Below, one piece after another: positions 8,619 to 16,479 of a stretch of DNA of 45,101 nt (position 1 is the first letter of the stretch; every line of letters starts with the position of its first letter). The position numbers were made by a program, and so were the translations under genes. The stretch is from the NCBI GenBank assembly GCA_028819845.1, contig JAPPKS010000022.1, forward strand, positions 1 through 45,101, read 5' to 3'. Source of the stretch: Candidatus Poribacteria bacterium. Its GTDB lineage: Bacteria; Poribacteria; WGA-4E; PCPOR2b. The notes under the pieces are model-generated. The model had not been told where the DNA came from. It ran no database searches and saw nothing but the letters and a program-made list of their open reading frames with translations.

Positions 8619-8649
8619 GGAAGCCCGAACGTAGCTAAATCGGGCTTCC
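8619..8649 (+). terminator. terminator-like hairpin after the LamG gene
   Basis: A perfect 10-bp stem, GGAAGCCCGA (8619-8628) with TCGGGCTTCC (8640-8649), followed by ATTCAACTTTT. It lies 16 bp past the stop codon. The T-run is interrupted. Confidence 0.7.
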
Positions 8650-8695
8650 ATTCAACTTTTCCCAACGCTGAAGTCTAGGTCCACGGAGGTTTCGC

Positions 8696-8785
8696 ATGAT
8701 ACGCCGCCGGTATATATTTTGCGCAATGATTATAGGCGTCATTGCAAGCGCAGCTTCAGCAGAATTAACGGATGGTTTAATGTCC
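8696..8785 (+). pseudogene. truncated LamG-gene paralogue (signal peptide only)
   Basis: ATG 8696 follows CGGAGG and encodes a signal peptide, MIRRRYIFCAMIIGVIASAA, then SAELTDGLMS. This parallels SAALSDGLISAWTF of the intact neighbour. At about 8786 homology stops and the frame runs to a TAA at 8813-8815 through sequence that, on the other strand, belongs to a glycoside hydrolase remnant. This is the 5' stub of a deleted LamG gene. Confidence 0.65.
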
Positions 8786-9150
8786 GTAATTCGTAGTATT
8801 GAACGCGGCCCTTAAAATGCCGCACCATAAATCGGGCGTATTCGCGATAATCATCCATTTCCGCCGTGGTTCTCACCCATGAGTCTTTAGGGCGATCTGT
8901 CCCTAATCCAACCCCTAGATTCAGAATAAGCTTAATGCCGCCGTTGGCTAACTCGGTAATATATTGCTCTGCTTCGGGCGCAACGGCATATGTTCCCGGT
9001 GCCCTCCTCACTCGGTGCCAATTGAGCGCCGTATCCCCCAAAACGCTGTCCTTACCCATTTCAGTCCTAAGTCATAGAGTTCGTCCGCTACAATCGGGTA
9101 GTCTCCGCCGTAATCCCGCCGATTCGGTTGTCCGGAAGCTCAGTCGATTT
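8786..9150 (-). pseudogene. frameshifted glycoside hydrolase remnant
   Basis: On the minus strand one frame gives RDYGGDYPIVADELYDLGLKWVRT and a second continues ALNWHRVRRAPGTYAVAPEAEQYITEL through to KDSWVRTTAEMDDYREYARF, MVRHFKGRVQYYEL. This resembles the N-terminal half of a (beta/alpha)8-barrel glycoside hydrolase of the GH5/GH39 type, up to the expected YYELWNEPN motif. It is broken there, at the junction with the truncated LamG stub, so the acid/base Glu is missing. At least one frameshift lies near 9040. The family is recognised from motif style, not from a search. Confidence 0.5.
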
Positions 9151-9219
9151 CTTCGTCTGTATTTGCTTTCGGGACATCGCGTTTTCTTGGATGGGGTTCA
9201 TTTTGCTAGAAATTATCAA

Positions 9220-10281
9220 TTACGGCTCTGATGAACTAGATGCACCAACACACCGAATTTTCAAAAACGCCTCGAGTTCCTCAACCGTGTCGAAGATTTC
9301 CTCACAGAGGTTTTCAAAAAAAAGGCTGCGTTCATGAGCATGCACAGCGTAAACGGGTTTGTTGTACCGCGACGCAAAATTCATCTCGCTCAACACGCCG
9401 GGCGAAAGCTTATCGGTTGGGTAAATGACAACCACAAAATCGCTTTGACGGATGAATTGATAATCTCTCGATATGGTACGGGTTTTAATTTGCTCGCTTG
9501 AACTCTGGTCGAGGCGGCTGATGGTCGTGATTTCGATGTCCCCCGCTGTATCTTGTGCGTCCGAAGGTAAAAGCTCGTCTTGGTGGACTAGCTCCATGTC
9601 TTTGATTGAGAGCGGATCAAACACGATGAAATCCTCGTTCATTTTCTCCCCAAACGAGCGGATTTTCTCGATTTGATGCACGGATTCTCGGATTAGCGTG
9701 ATTGGATAACTTAAATAGAATTTTTGCTTGGCTGAAAAGAGCAGGTCGTAGAAATTTTCCAAGTTGTGTTGCCGGGAAACCGTGTAGTGGGGCTTTTCCT
9801 TGAAACTTGCAAGTTGTTTGGTCAAAAATTCCTCTTCATCAAGCCAGACGTTTATTTCCCCGCGTTGCATCCCGGTCCATTGCGGGTTGTCTTGCATTCG
9901 CGTTTCGATGTCAGCAAGGTTGTCCACTACATTGATGAAGATATCCGCTGGAAAATTGTCGATTTCTCGAAGAGAAATTCCTTCCACGAGCACGCCGCGC
10001 CAACGGAAACAGGCGTGCAGGCCGACGAAAGCATGATCGGCATTGTGCGCTAGATTGGCAATTTCATAGAACGCAGATCGGCGTGCTAATGAAAGCACCG
10101 CGTGATCGGAATCGAGCACTTTCTCGGTAAACTTGACGCCAGATTCCGCGGCGGTGTGTTCCATATAATCTCCGACGTTGAAAAATCCGATGTGCACACC
10201 TTTCTTGCGGCAGAGCGATTCGAAGTCCGCCATCAATTCTTTTCGCCCGGAGCAACTGATGCCTGTGCAAAGGATGTTCAT
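9220..10281 (-). CDS. P-loop kinase-like / nucleoside deoxyribosyltransferase-like fusion protein
   Basis: A 353-residue cytoplasmic protein with two apparent domains. The N-terminal part (about 1-165) starts MNILCTGISCSGRKEL, an adenylate kinase-like strand and P-loop, and has FNVGDYM and FVGLHACFRWRG as in small archaeal-type nucleotide kinases. The P-loop is unusual: GISCSGRKE instead of GxxGxGKS/T. The C-terminal part (about 185-350) has KFYLSYPIT, FIVFDPLSIKDMEL, QFIRQSDFVVVIYPTDKLSPGVLSEMN and KPVYAVHA, resembling the Rossmann-like nucleoside 2-deoxyribosyltransferase fold, where such Asp and Glu residues contact the sugar. A role in nucleotide salvage or in sensing modified nucleotides is inferred only. 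The start ATG 10281 has GGGGA upstream. It is separated from the PorV-like gene by 59 bp. Confidence 0.6.
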   Translation of the reverse strand: MNILCTGISCSGRKELMADFESLCRKKGVHIGFFNVGDYMEHTAAESGVKFTEKVLDSDHAVLSLARRSAFYEIANLAHNADHAFVGLHACFRWRGVLVEGISLREIDNFPADIFINVVDNLADIETRMQDNPQWTGMQRGEINVWLDEEEFLTKQLASFKEKPHYTVSRQHNLENFYDLLFSAKQKFYLSYPITLIRESVHQIEKIRSFGEKMNEDFIVFDPLSIKDMELVHQDELLPSDAQDTAGDIEITTISRLDQSSSEQIKTRTISRDYQFIRQSDFVVVIYPTDKLSPGVLSEMNFASRYNKPVYAVHAHERSLFFENLCEEIFDTVEELEAFLKIRCVGASSSSEP

Positions 10282-10340
10282 ACTATTTCCCCGTAAAACG
10301 TAATCGGCAAAAATTTCACTTTGTTTATAATCCTTGCCGT

Positions 10341-11378
10341 TCAGAATCGCAGGAGCAGTGAGATTCGGTGTGCATCGCCTACATCTTCGTTTGGGACGAA
10401 AGCGTAGTCAAACTGGAAGTGGAGGTTTTCGAGGGAGGCTTTTCCCTTGCGGCGAACGCCGATCCCACCTGTAAGGCCGTTTTTCGGATTCTCCCCTTGG
10501 CTCATGCTGTATCCCACCCGCAGGGCGAGAACATCGTAGAACCAATTTTCGGCGCCGACATGGAAGGTTGGGTAACCGCTTGTTATTGGAATGTCTACAT
10601 CGGCGACAATTGCAAAAAAATCCCGTGCCGGTTTCGGATTTACAGGCGAAACCTCCTTCCGAATTTGGTAAGCGATGCCGCCGCGAACGTTCGTCGGCAG
10701 ACTCTCTTCCGTATTGAGAAATCCGAGATTCTGAAGGGAAAGCCCTATACCCAACCGATTGTTGAGAATGCGCAAAACACCTCCCAAATCGACGGCTGCG
10801 CCATATGAGTCTTCAATATCAAGCTGTTGGGAAATGCCCCGCGCGGTTCCACCGATCGAAAGTTCCGGCAAAACGGCATACGCGTACGATGCGCCCGCTG
10901 CGAATCCGCCCACTACAACGGTACTATCAGGTTCGTCGGTTGGACGAGTGCGGCGTTCGATTTCGGTAAATGCGCCGAGCAAACTTGCCCCCCAAACCCC
11001 ATTTCCATCGCGCTGGGCATAACCAATAAATTGGCTGCTGATATCCGCAATCAAGAAATTTTGCATGGCGGTCAATTCTCGCTTGTGAACAGAAGTTAAA
11101 CCTGCAGGATTCCAAAATATCGTGTTGACATCGTTGGCGAGCCCTACAAATGCGCCTCCCATACCAACTGGCCGGCTACCGCCCTCTATCTTCAAAAAAG
11201 CTGCGCCTGTAGTGCCGGCTTCGTCATGAATACCCTCCGCCCAGCCGGAGGCAGTGAAAAGAAAAATAGCGATGACCAGTGACCTCCTTTTTACTGACCA
11301 GTGACCACTAGCCACTGGCATTGCTTTTTTGACCGTTACTCGATTCACGTCCGCCTCCAATATTGCATTGATTCGCAT
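10341..11378 (-). CDS. PorV/PorQ-like outer-membrane beta-barrel protein
   Basis: Outer-membrane barrel of the UPF0164/PorV (FadL-like) class. After the signal peptide the mature protein begins GAAFLKIEGGSRPVGMGGAFVGLANDVNTIFWNPAGL, the diagnostic family opening. It continues with alternating beta-strand segments and ends in an aromatic residue (ISLLLRF), as outer-membrane barrels do. The start chosen is ATG 11378, preceded by GGAGG; upstream in-frame Met codons have no such signal. The signal peptide is unusually long, about 57 residues, because its n-region contains VASGHWSVKRRSLVI, which is encoded by a heptad-type repeat (11271-11324). In Bacteroidota such proteins assist type IX secretion; here the role is unknown. 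Another possible start lies within the repeat, at MPVASGHW. Confidence 0.82.
   Translation of the reverse strand: MRINAILEADVNRVTVKKAMPVASGHWSVKRRSLVIAIFLFTASGWAEGIHDEAGTTGAAFLKIEGGSRPVGMGGAFVGLANDVNTIFWNPAGLTSVHKRELTAMQNFLIADISSQFIGYAQRDGNGVWGASLLGAFTEIERRTRPTDEPDSTVVVGGFAAGASYAYAVLPELSIGGTARGISQQLDIEDSYGAAVDLGGVLRILNNRLGIGLSLQNLGFLNTEESLPTNVRGGIAYQIRKEVSPVNPKPARDFFAIVADVDIPITSGYPTFHVGAENWFYDVLALRVGYSMSQGENPKNGLTGGIGVRRKGKASLENLHFQFDYAFVPNEDVGDAHRISLLLRF
11271..11324. repeat. heptad-type repeat inside the PorV-like signal-peptide region
   Basis: Units GACCAGTGACC, CTGACCAGTGACC and ACTAGCCACTGG. The array is in frame within the coding region of the PorV-like protein and encodes VASGHWSVKRRSLVI. 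Confidence 0.6.
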
Positions 11379-11447
11379 TGTTACCTCCGAATTCAAAAAC
11401 AGTGGTGGGTAGCAAGCGGCGAGCAAAGATAATTGCTTTTGGCTTTC

Positions 11448-11467
11448 CACCGGCCACTGGTCACGGC
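11448..11467. repeat. heptad-type repeat abutting the FAD oxidoreductase stop
   Basis: CCACCGGCCACTGGTCACGG lies directly downstream of the TAA (minus strand, 11470-11468) of the FAD-dependent oxidoreductase, without any spacer. Confidence 0.55.
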
Positions 11468-12742
11468 TTACAAGGTAGTTTCTTCCGGAAGCTTACACAT
11501 CTGTCCCATCGGTTCAAAGATTCCGCTAACATCTCTGATAAATACATTGCCGCTGAGTATGTCAATTATTCCCTGCTGACATTCCGGGAAGCGTTTCAAG
11601 AAATGAGCGAAACTGAAGTCTTTCGTATAGAAAGCATACACTAGCTTACGAAAGGATTCCAGTCCTTTGACAAATTCAGGTCCGAATTTACCTAACTGCT
11701 CACCGGAAAAATCGTCATTCTCAAATGCGTCGTTGATCGTGTCCGATGCCATCTCGCCGGATTTCAACGCCAAGAACAGACCCGTGGAATAAACAGGATC
11801 TATGAACCCGAAAGCATCTCCCACAAGCACCCAACCATTGCCGGCGATTTTGCGGGCGCGATAGGAGAAGTCTTTGGTCACTTGGACGGGAAACAGCTGC
11901 TTTGCGTTTTCGATACGCGGTTTCAATGGTGCACATTTGTCAAGTTCTTCTTCAAAAATCTTCTGTGGGGCAAGCCCGTCGCCGTGTAACCGCCGATTCT
12001 GGATGAGATAGTCGAGTCCGCCCACCACACCGACACTCACACGATTATAAGGTAATGGAATGTACCAGAACCATGAATCCTTATTTTCGGTGTGCAGGAT
12101 TAACGTCGCGCCTTCATCTATCCCCGTGTCACGAACCCCATCTTCAAAGTGAGTAAAAAGCGAAGCTTTCTTCAGTGCGGGTTCGGGGATATTGATTTTC
12201 AACTTTCGAGAGACAATAGCGCTCTGGCCAGTCGAGTCTACGATGACCTTTGCTGCAAGGTCGGTGATACTACCGTCCGCATCTCTCGCTTGGACACCGA
12301 CTGCTCGGTCTTCGTCAAATGATACCTCGTTAACACGAGTGCCGCGCCGAACTTCAACCCCTTTTTCCTGAGCGTGGTCGAGCAACATCTCGTCGAACTC
12401 ACTGCGCAACACCTGCCATGTAACGGAAGCCTCGTGTGGATCGTTTTCAAAGAAATAAAACGGGGCAGAAGCATTTCCTGATTTTGAATAAAACTGCACG
12501 CTGTACTTTTTCGGGAAATGGCTCGCTTTCAGTTTTTCAAGTAGTCCCAGCCGCTTAAATGTCCAATAGGTCGCGGGCATCAACGACTCGCCAATCTTAA
12601 AATTCGGGGATTCTTCGCGTTCCAAAAGCAATACGCGGTGCCCTTTGTCTGCGACTAATGCTGCAACCGTGCTTCCCGCAGGTCCGCCGCCGATAACGAT
12701 TACGTCGTACATATTATTCTTGGACGTGTTTGACGTTTTCAT
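11468..12742 (-). CDS. FAD-dependent oxidoreductase, flavin halogenase / geranylgeranyl reductase-like
   Basis: A 424-residue group A flavoprotein. The Rossmann motif VIVIGGGPAGSTVAALVADKG is at residues about 14-34, with an acidic LLLEREESP end. FKIGESLMP follows, where halogenases and reductases of this superfamily share GE(S/T). SWFWYIPL matches the WxWxIP motif of flavin-dependent halogenases, and GWVLVGDAFGFIDPVYSTG is the second FAD motif. Members halogenate aromatic or carrier-bound substrates, or reduce isoprenoid lipids. The WxWxIP motif leans towards the halogenase side, but related monooxygenases carry it too. A PaaK-type ligase lies upstream on the same strand across a repeat-filled gap, so a shared aromatic-acid pathway is possible. 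No good Shine-Dalgarno precedes ATG 12742; MYDVIV at 12712 is an alternative start. Confidence 0.78.
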   Translation of the reverse strand: MKTSNTSKNNMYDVIVIGGGPAGSTVAALVADKGHRVLLLEREESPNFKIGESLMPATYWTFKRLGLLEKLKASHFPKKYSVQFYSKSGNASAPFYFFENDPHEASVTWQVLRSEFDEMLLDHAQEKGVEVRRGTRVNEVSFDEDRAVGVQARDADGSITDLAAKVIVDSTGQSAIVSRKLKINIPEPALKKASLFTHFEDGVRDTGIDEGATLILHTENKDSWFWYIPLPYNRVSVGVVGGLDYLIQNRRLHGDGLAPQKIFEEELDKCAPLKPRIENAKQLFPVQVTKDFSYRARKIAGNGWVLVGDAFGFIDPVYSTGLFLALKSGEMASDTINDAFENDDFSGEQLGKFGPEFVKGLESFRKLVYAFYTKDFSFAHFLKRFPECQQGIIDILSGNVFIRDVSGIFEPMGQMCKLPEETTL

Positions 12743-12774
12743 GTTTAGAAGCGGTGATTAGCGGGGAACTCTTG

Positions 12775-12945
12775 TTGGTTGGTTTGAGCCGACGGCGAAA
12801 CCCAAAGTTTTTGAAATCTCTAGACGACAGAGCAGCGTTGGGTTACGCTGCGTGTATTTTGCCAAGTTCGATGTTTGGTGTCCGTAACGGATACTGCCGT
12901 AGGAACGATATTGGAATTGCCCGCTCAACCCAACCTACAAAAACT
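12775..12945. repeat. MITE-like repeat with GGTTGGGTT-type ends
   Basis: The left part reads TTGGTTGGTTTGAGC and the right end CGCTCAACCCAACCTACAA. An internal perfect hairpin, GCAGCG/CGCTGC (12832-12851), encloses TTGGGTTA. The right end matches the ends of the element at 26517-26659. It fills most of the gap between the PaaK and FAD genes, which otherwise holds nothing recognised. Confidence 0.55.
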
Positions 12946-12953
12946 AGACGCAG

Positions 12954-13016
12954 TACCAGTGGTCAGTGTTTAGTTTTTCTAGTCACCAACCCACTGGCGA
13001 CTGGTCGCTGGCTGTG
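12954..13016. repeat. heptad-type repeat forming the PaaK-like C terminus
   Basis: Units CCAGTGGTCAGTG, TAGTCACC, CCACTGGCGACTGGTCGCTGG. On the minus strand they encode HSQRPVASGLVTRKTKH and the stop of the PaaK-like gene. Confidence 0.6.
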
Positions 13017-14318
13017 ATTGTCATTGAGGCGGCGATGATCAGTGAATCGCTTCGCTTTTAGTTCAAAGCGGGGTAACGTTTCGTGAGGTACGGTTTTAGC
13101 TTTAACACGCAACCCTAGGGCGTTGCGAATTCTTTGGACGACAGCGGTTAAAATTGGTTCGGTATCGGTTGCCCGGATTTCCAGCCGAATCTCCATTTCG
13201 TCCAGTTCTCCGCTGCGGAAAACGTCCACAACAAACTCGCCCACTTCGGGAAAGCCGCGGACAATGTTCTCAATTGCGCTGGGATAGACATTCACGCCGC
13301 GTACAATTAGTACATCGTCTATGCGTCCGATGATTCCCGCCTTCAATTGCCTAAAGCTGCGTCCGCATTCGCAAGGCTCTGTTCGCAGCTTCACCCAATC
13401 GCCGGTCCGATAGCGGATCGCCGGCGTACCAACACGGCCCAAATTGGTAACGACCAATTCGCCTTCATCCGCGGATTCTCCCGTGTCAGGATTGATTACG
13501 TCGAAGATGAACTCACCCTCGTTCAAATGAACCCCAGATTGGGCTTGGCACTCAAAGCCCCATGCACCGACCTCGGTGGCGCCTGTATGGTCGTAACACC
13601 GGCTACCCCATGCGCTTTCGATCCGAGCCTTAGTCGCTGGAAGACTCGCACCCGGCTCCCCAGCATGAATCGTGATACGGACACTGGAACTAGCGATATC
13701 AACTCCCTCGGCTTCGGCGATTTCGGCGAGGTGCAGCGCATAAGTAGGCGTACAAATTAACACTGATATGTCATTGTAGAGTATTGCCCGCACCCTTTGA
13801 AGAGAGGTCATCCCTCCACCGGGAATCGATAACGCGCCCATTAACCGTGCGCCTTCATGGGCGCTCCAAAAGCCAATAAAGGGGCCAAATGAAAAAGCGA
13901 AAAAGATGGAATCTCCCGATTTCACGCCGGCTGCGTTATACACTGCACCCCAACAGCGAGCCCACCAACGCCAACTCTCCTCGGTATCCAGCCAACGCAG
14001 CGGTTCGCCGGTTGTGCCCGATGTTTGATGGATTCGGATATACTGGCTTCGTGGAAAGGTGATGTTTGTTCCGTATGGAGGATGCGCTTCCTGATCTGCG
14101 GAAAGTTCCGCCTTGGTGGTAAATGGTAATTGTCGATAATCTTTTAGCGTTCGTAAGTCCTCTGGCTCTTCTACGCCGGCGTCTTTTAACTTTCGCTGGT
14201 AGAAAGTATTGGATTTCAACACCTGCGCAAGCATCAATTTCAGTTTTTCTAATTGGATTTGTTCTAACGCTTCCCGGTTGAGCGTCTCGACATAAGGATC
14301 TAGATAACTGGTTTTCAT
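12963..14318 (-). CDS. phenylacetate-CoA ligase (PaaK) family AMP-binding protein
   Basis: Adenylate-forming CoA ligase of 451 residues, activating an aryl or related acid to its CoA thioester with ATP. Visible motifs are YIRIHQTSGTTGEPLRW (P-loop-like TSGTTG, about residue 97), HAGEPGASLPATK, CYDHTGATEVGAWGFEC (adenine and substrate pocket), RYRTGDWVKL (ribose-binding Asp) and IIGRIDDVLIVRGVNVYPSAIEN (hinge to the small C-terminal domain). ECECG-type cysteines before the hinge are common in this family. The final 17 residues are encoded by a heptad repeat and are not expected in the family. ATG 14318 lies beside another repeat and lacks a clear ribosome-binding site. No paa genes for phenylacetate degradation are near, so the substrate is unknown. 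Confidence 0.88.
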   Translation of the reverse strand: MKTSYLDPYVETLNREALEQIQLEKLKLMLAQVLKSNTFYQRKLKDAGVEEPEDLRTLKDYRQLPFTTKAELSADQEAHPPYGTNITFPRSQYIRIHQTSGTTGEPLRWLDTEESWRWWARCWGAVYNAAGVKSGDSIFFAFSFGPFIGFWSAHEGARLMGALSIPGGGMTSLQRVRAILYNDISVLICTPTYALHLAEIAEAEGVDIASSSVRITIHAGEPGASLPATKARIESAWGSRCYDHTGATEVGAWGFECQAQSGVHLNEGEFIFDVINPDTGESADEGELVVTNLGRVGTPAIRYRTGDWVKLRTEPCECGRSFRQLKAGIIGRIDDVLIVRGVNVYPSAIENIVRGFPEVGEFVVDVFRSGELDEMEIRLEIRATDTEPILTAVVQRIRNALGLRVKAKTVPHETLPRFELKAKRFTDHRRLNDNHSQRPVASGLVTRKTKH

Positions 14319-14319
14319 A

Positions 14320-14410
14320 TCGAAATGCAGTGATTAATGAAGAGTGACGAGTTGAAAACTTCTTGCTCTCCACTAATCACTTTCCACTAGTCACTGTCTT
14401 TCCACTCATC
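14320..14410. repeat. heptad-type repeat between the Kelch and PaaK genes
   Basis: Contains GCAGTGATTAATGAAGAGTGAC and, further on, CCACTAATCACTTTCCACTAGTCACTG. The part at 14377-14410 encodes the Kelch protein's last residues, MSGKTVTSGK, and its stop on the minus strand. Confidence 0.55.
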
Positions 14411-15408
14411 TTAAGCGTTCCAAGGAATGTAACAAAATTGCCTTTAACTTCAACCCCAAAACCAATCCCATAGCTTTCTACAGTTGGAAGCCCCGGGCCG
14501 ACTCCTGCTGCAGTACCTCCGATGGCATAAATTATCCCATCTACGGCGCTAGTTGACAAAAATACTCTCGGAGTAGGCATGTCGGGATGACTCGTCCAAG
14601 TATCTGTTGCTGGATCATATTCTTCTACAGTTGCAAGCCCCGGCCCTGTCACTTCGGCTGTACCCCCGATAGCATAAATCTTCCCATTTGCCACGCTGGT
14701 GGATAATGCGGTCCTTGCGGTCGGCATGTCAGCCGCTATTGTCCATTTGTCGAGGACTGGGTCATACGCTTCTACGGTGTCAAGCACAGGCCCCTGCACC
14801 TGAGTAACCCCTCCAATCACATAAATTTTACCGTCAACAACACTTGCAGACGCACCCGCTCTCGCGGTCAGCATATCCGCTTTCCGCCTCCATATGTTTA
14901 GCATTGGATCATATTCCTCTACGATGGGGAGTACCGGTCCAAGTTGGTCGGGAACACCCCCAATCGCATAAATCTTCCCATTCACTACCCCCGTGGAGAA
15001 AAACGCTCTTGCAGTTGGCATATTGCGTTTATTTGCCCACTGTTCCAAGACTGGATCATAAGTCTCTGTTGTGGCAAGAAAAGTAACATTCGGCAGCGCT
15101 GCCCATCCCCCAATGACGTAAATTTCATCATCCACGACGCAGGCAGACATGCTTGCTTTTGCCACCGGCATATTCGGTTTCTGCGTCCATTCGTTTGATA
15201 CCGGATCGAATTCTTCAATCGTCGAAAGCGGAGGCCCTTCCGCTGAGCCGCCAATGGCGTAAATCTTGCCGTTCAATGTACATGCGGCACACCACAGTCT
15301 TGGGGTCGGCATACCTGTTTTCTTGGACCATTCTTCTGCAAGGCTAATCGGAGAAAACCAACCTAACAACAAAACAAATCCGAAAAGCCGTACATCATTT
15401 TTTTTCAT
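14377..15408 (-). CDS. exported Kelch-repeat protein
   Basis: 343 residues: signal peptide (about 1-24, ending SLA), then a Kelch beta-propeller. Six or so repeats of about 48 residues share the pattern DGKIYAIGG, TxExYDPxxxxW, MPTARxxxSxxVV; for example NGKIYAIGGSAEGPP, DDEIYVIGGWAAL, NGKIYAIGGVPDQLG, DGKIYVIGGVTQVQG, NGKIYAIGGTAEVTG and DGIIYAIGGTAAGVG. The double Gly and the later Tyr and Trp are the Kelch signature. Such periplasmic or surface propellers bind sugars or proteins; no catalytic residues are evident. Repeats are very similar to each other, which suggests recent internal duplication. The final residues come from a heptad-type DNA repeat. ATG 15408 has only a weak Shine-Dalgarno. 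Confidence 0.88.
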   Translation of the reverse strand: MKKNDVRLFGFVLLLGWFSPISLAEEWSKKTGMPTPRLWCAACTLNGKIYAIGGSAEGPPLSTIEEFDPVSNEWTQKPNMPVAKASMSACVVDDEIYVIGGWAALPNVTFLATTETYDPVLEQWANKRNMPTARAFFSTGVVNGKIYAIGGVPDQLGPVLPIVEEYDPMLNIWRRKADMLTARAGASASVVDGKIYVIGGVTQVQGPVLDTVEAYDPVLDKWTIAADMPTARTALSTSVANGKIYAIGGTAEVTGPGLATVEEYDPATDTWTSHPDMPTPRVFLSTSAVDGIIYAIGGTAAGVGPGLPTVESYGIGFGVEVKGNFVTFLGTLKMSGKTVTSGK

Positions 15409-15550
15409 AGCATGATACCTAAAATTTGTCTGAGTTATGACATTAGACGTTCAGGGGTACGGAGGCATGAAGCATGGTGGGTAATATCAGCAACAGCTTT
15501 CAGTGGCGAACCTTCCTCCATTGTCTTTCAAACTTTGACGTACCGAGAAG

Positions 15551-16087
15551 CTATAGATTTCCGGCTTCCGTGCCAGACGATTCTGTAACTCGAGCCATTT
15601 GGAAGGTCCCCGTATAATTTTGGCTGGTATAGAAACCGATAAATTTTTCCTCTGTAGCTCGACCAATCCAGTCGTAAACACCGCCATCCTTTTCTCCGAG
15701 GTCCACACTCCCTTTAAATAGGACGACTTCTCCGGTCCGGCGCCCGAGCATTTGTATTGTGTATTTATAGGGGCGTCCGCACTCGCCCTCAAATGTCGCT
15801 TGCCATTCGCCGCGAGTTAATGCCACCACGCGGCAGTCTAACTGCTGCTGAGTATTCTGAGCGGCGTTATTTGTCTGTTGCGGATGATATACGCCCCAAG
15901 TGCCGGTCCAGTCGCCGCTGATGTTGGGTTGCTCAAAATCCTTTACGGACACAACACGCTGTTTATCCGGTGCGCTGTTGTTAATTTGGGGCGTATTGCC
16001 TGAATGGCTACAGCCAACTCCAACTATCATGGCGTAGGTTGCCGCCCACAAAAAAGGCAAATAGCCACGAATTTTTCTATTTTTCAT
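15551..16087 (-). CDS. lipoprotein of unknown function
   Basis: A 178-residue protein I do not recognise. The signal peptide ends VGVGC, so the lipid-modified Cys would be residue 26. A disordered Asn/Gln-rich stretch follows (about 75-85). The rest looks like a small beta-barrel: ISGDWTGTWGVY, CRVVALTRGEWQATFEGECG, YTIQMLGRR, VVLFKGSVDLG, YDWIGRATEEKFIGFYTS, YTGTFQMARV. The alternating strands, ending with TGTFQM, recall lipocalin-like or calycin-type folds that report ligand binding. The two Cys (GECG and the earlier DCRV) could form a disulfide. GGGAGG lies just upstream of ATG 16087. It seems to be a single-gene unit. Confidence 0.7.
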   Translation of the reverse strand: MKNRKIRGYLPFLWAATYAMIVGVGCSHSGNTPQINNSAPDKQRVVSVKDFEQPNISGDWTGTWGVYHPQQTNNAAQNTQQQLDCRVVALTRGEWQATFEGECGRPYKYTIQMLGRRTGEVVLFKGSVDLGEKDGGVYDWIGRATEEKFIGFYTSQNYTGTFQMARVTESSGTEAGNL

Positions 16088-16479
16088 GTATCAAACCTCC
16101 CTAAGGAATACGTGGGAATGGACACTAGGAAACATTAGAATTCAGATTCTCCGGTGTTCTGGAACTTAATAGGTGCATTGAAAAATGGGAAATGTGCCAA
16201 AAGGAGTTTTAAAACATCCTGTTTGGTGTATATCGCGTGATACCGGGAATTCATCTCTGAGTTGGGGCGTAAAACTGTACCCTGGATGAAATTCCAATTC
16301 TAGATGAATCCGTAAGCTGGTTGAGGCCGTCAAATCCTCCTCTCCCAATGTCGGATGGAGATTATACCGTAAATGATTGTTGAAAATTACGCATGACTGT
16401 CCGTGAGACGTAGTTTGCTCTCGTATTGCGCACTGATAACCTAGACTGCCATTGAATATGAGCACGCCGTATTGTGGCG
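16088..16479. other. 392-bp region without a supported gene
   Basis: A 99-codon open frame on the minus strand (16166-16465) has no Shine-Dalgarno and low-complexity, repeat-like content rich in Pro, Thr and aromatic residues. I see no promoter or hairpin of note. It may be an uncharacterised dispersed repeat or a decayed gene. Confidence 0.4.

Noticed and set aside
11271-14410. Heptad arrays as a CRISPR
   Set aside because: The units are short, degenerate, of both orientations and without unique spacers of constant length; no cas genes are present.
16166-16465. 99-codon minus-strand open frame
   Set aside because: No ribosome-binding site or recognisable domain; composition suggests a non-coding repeat region.
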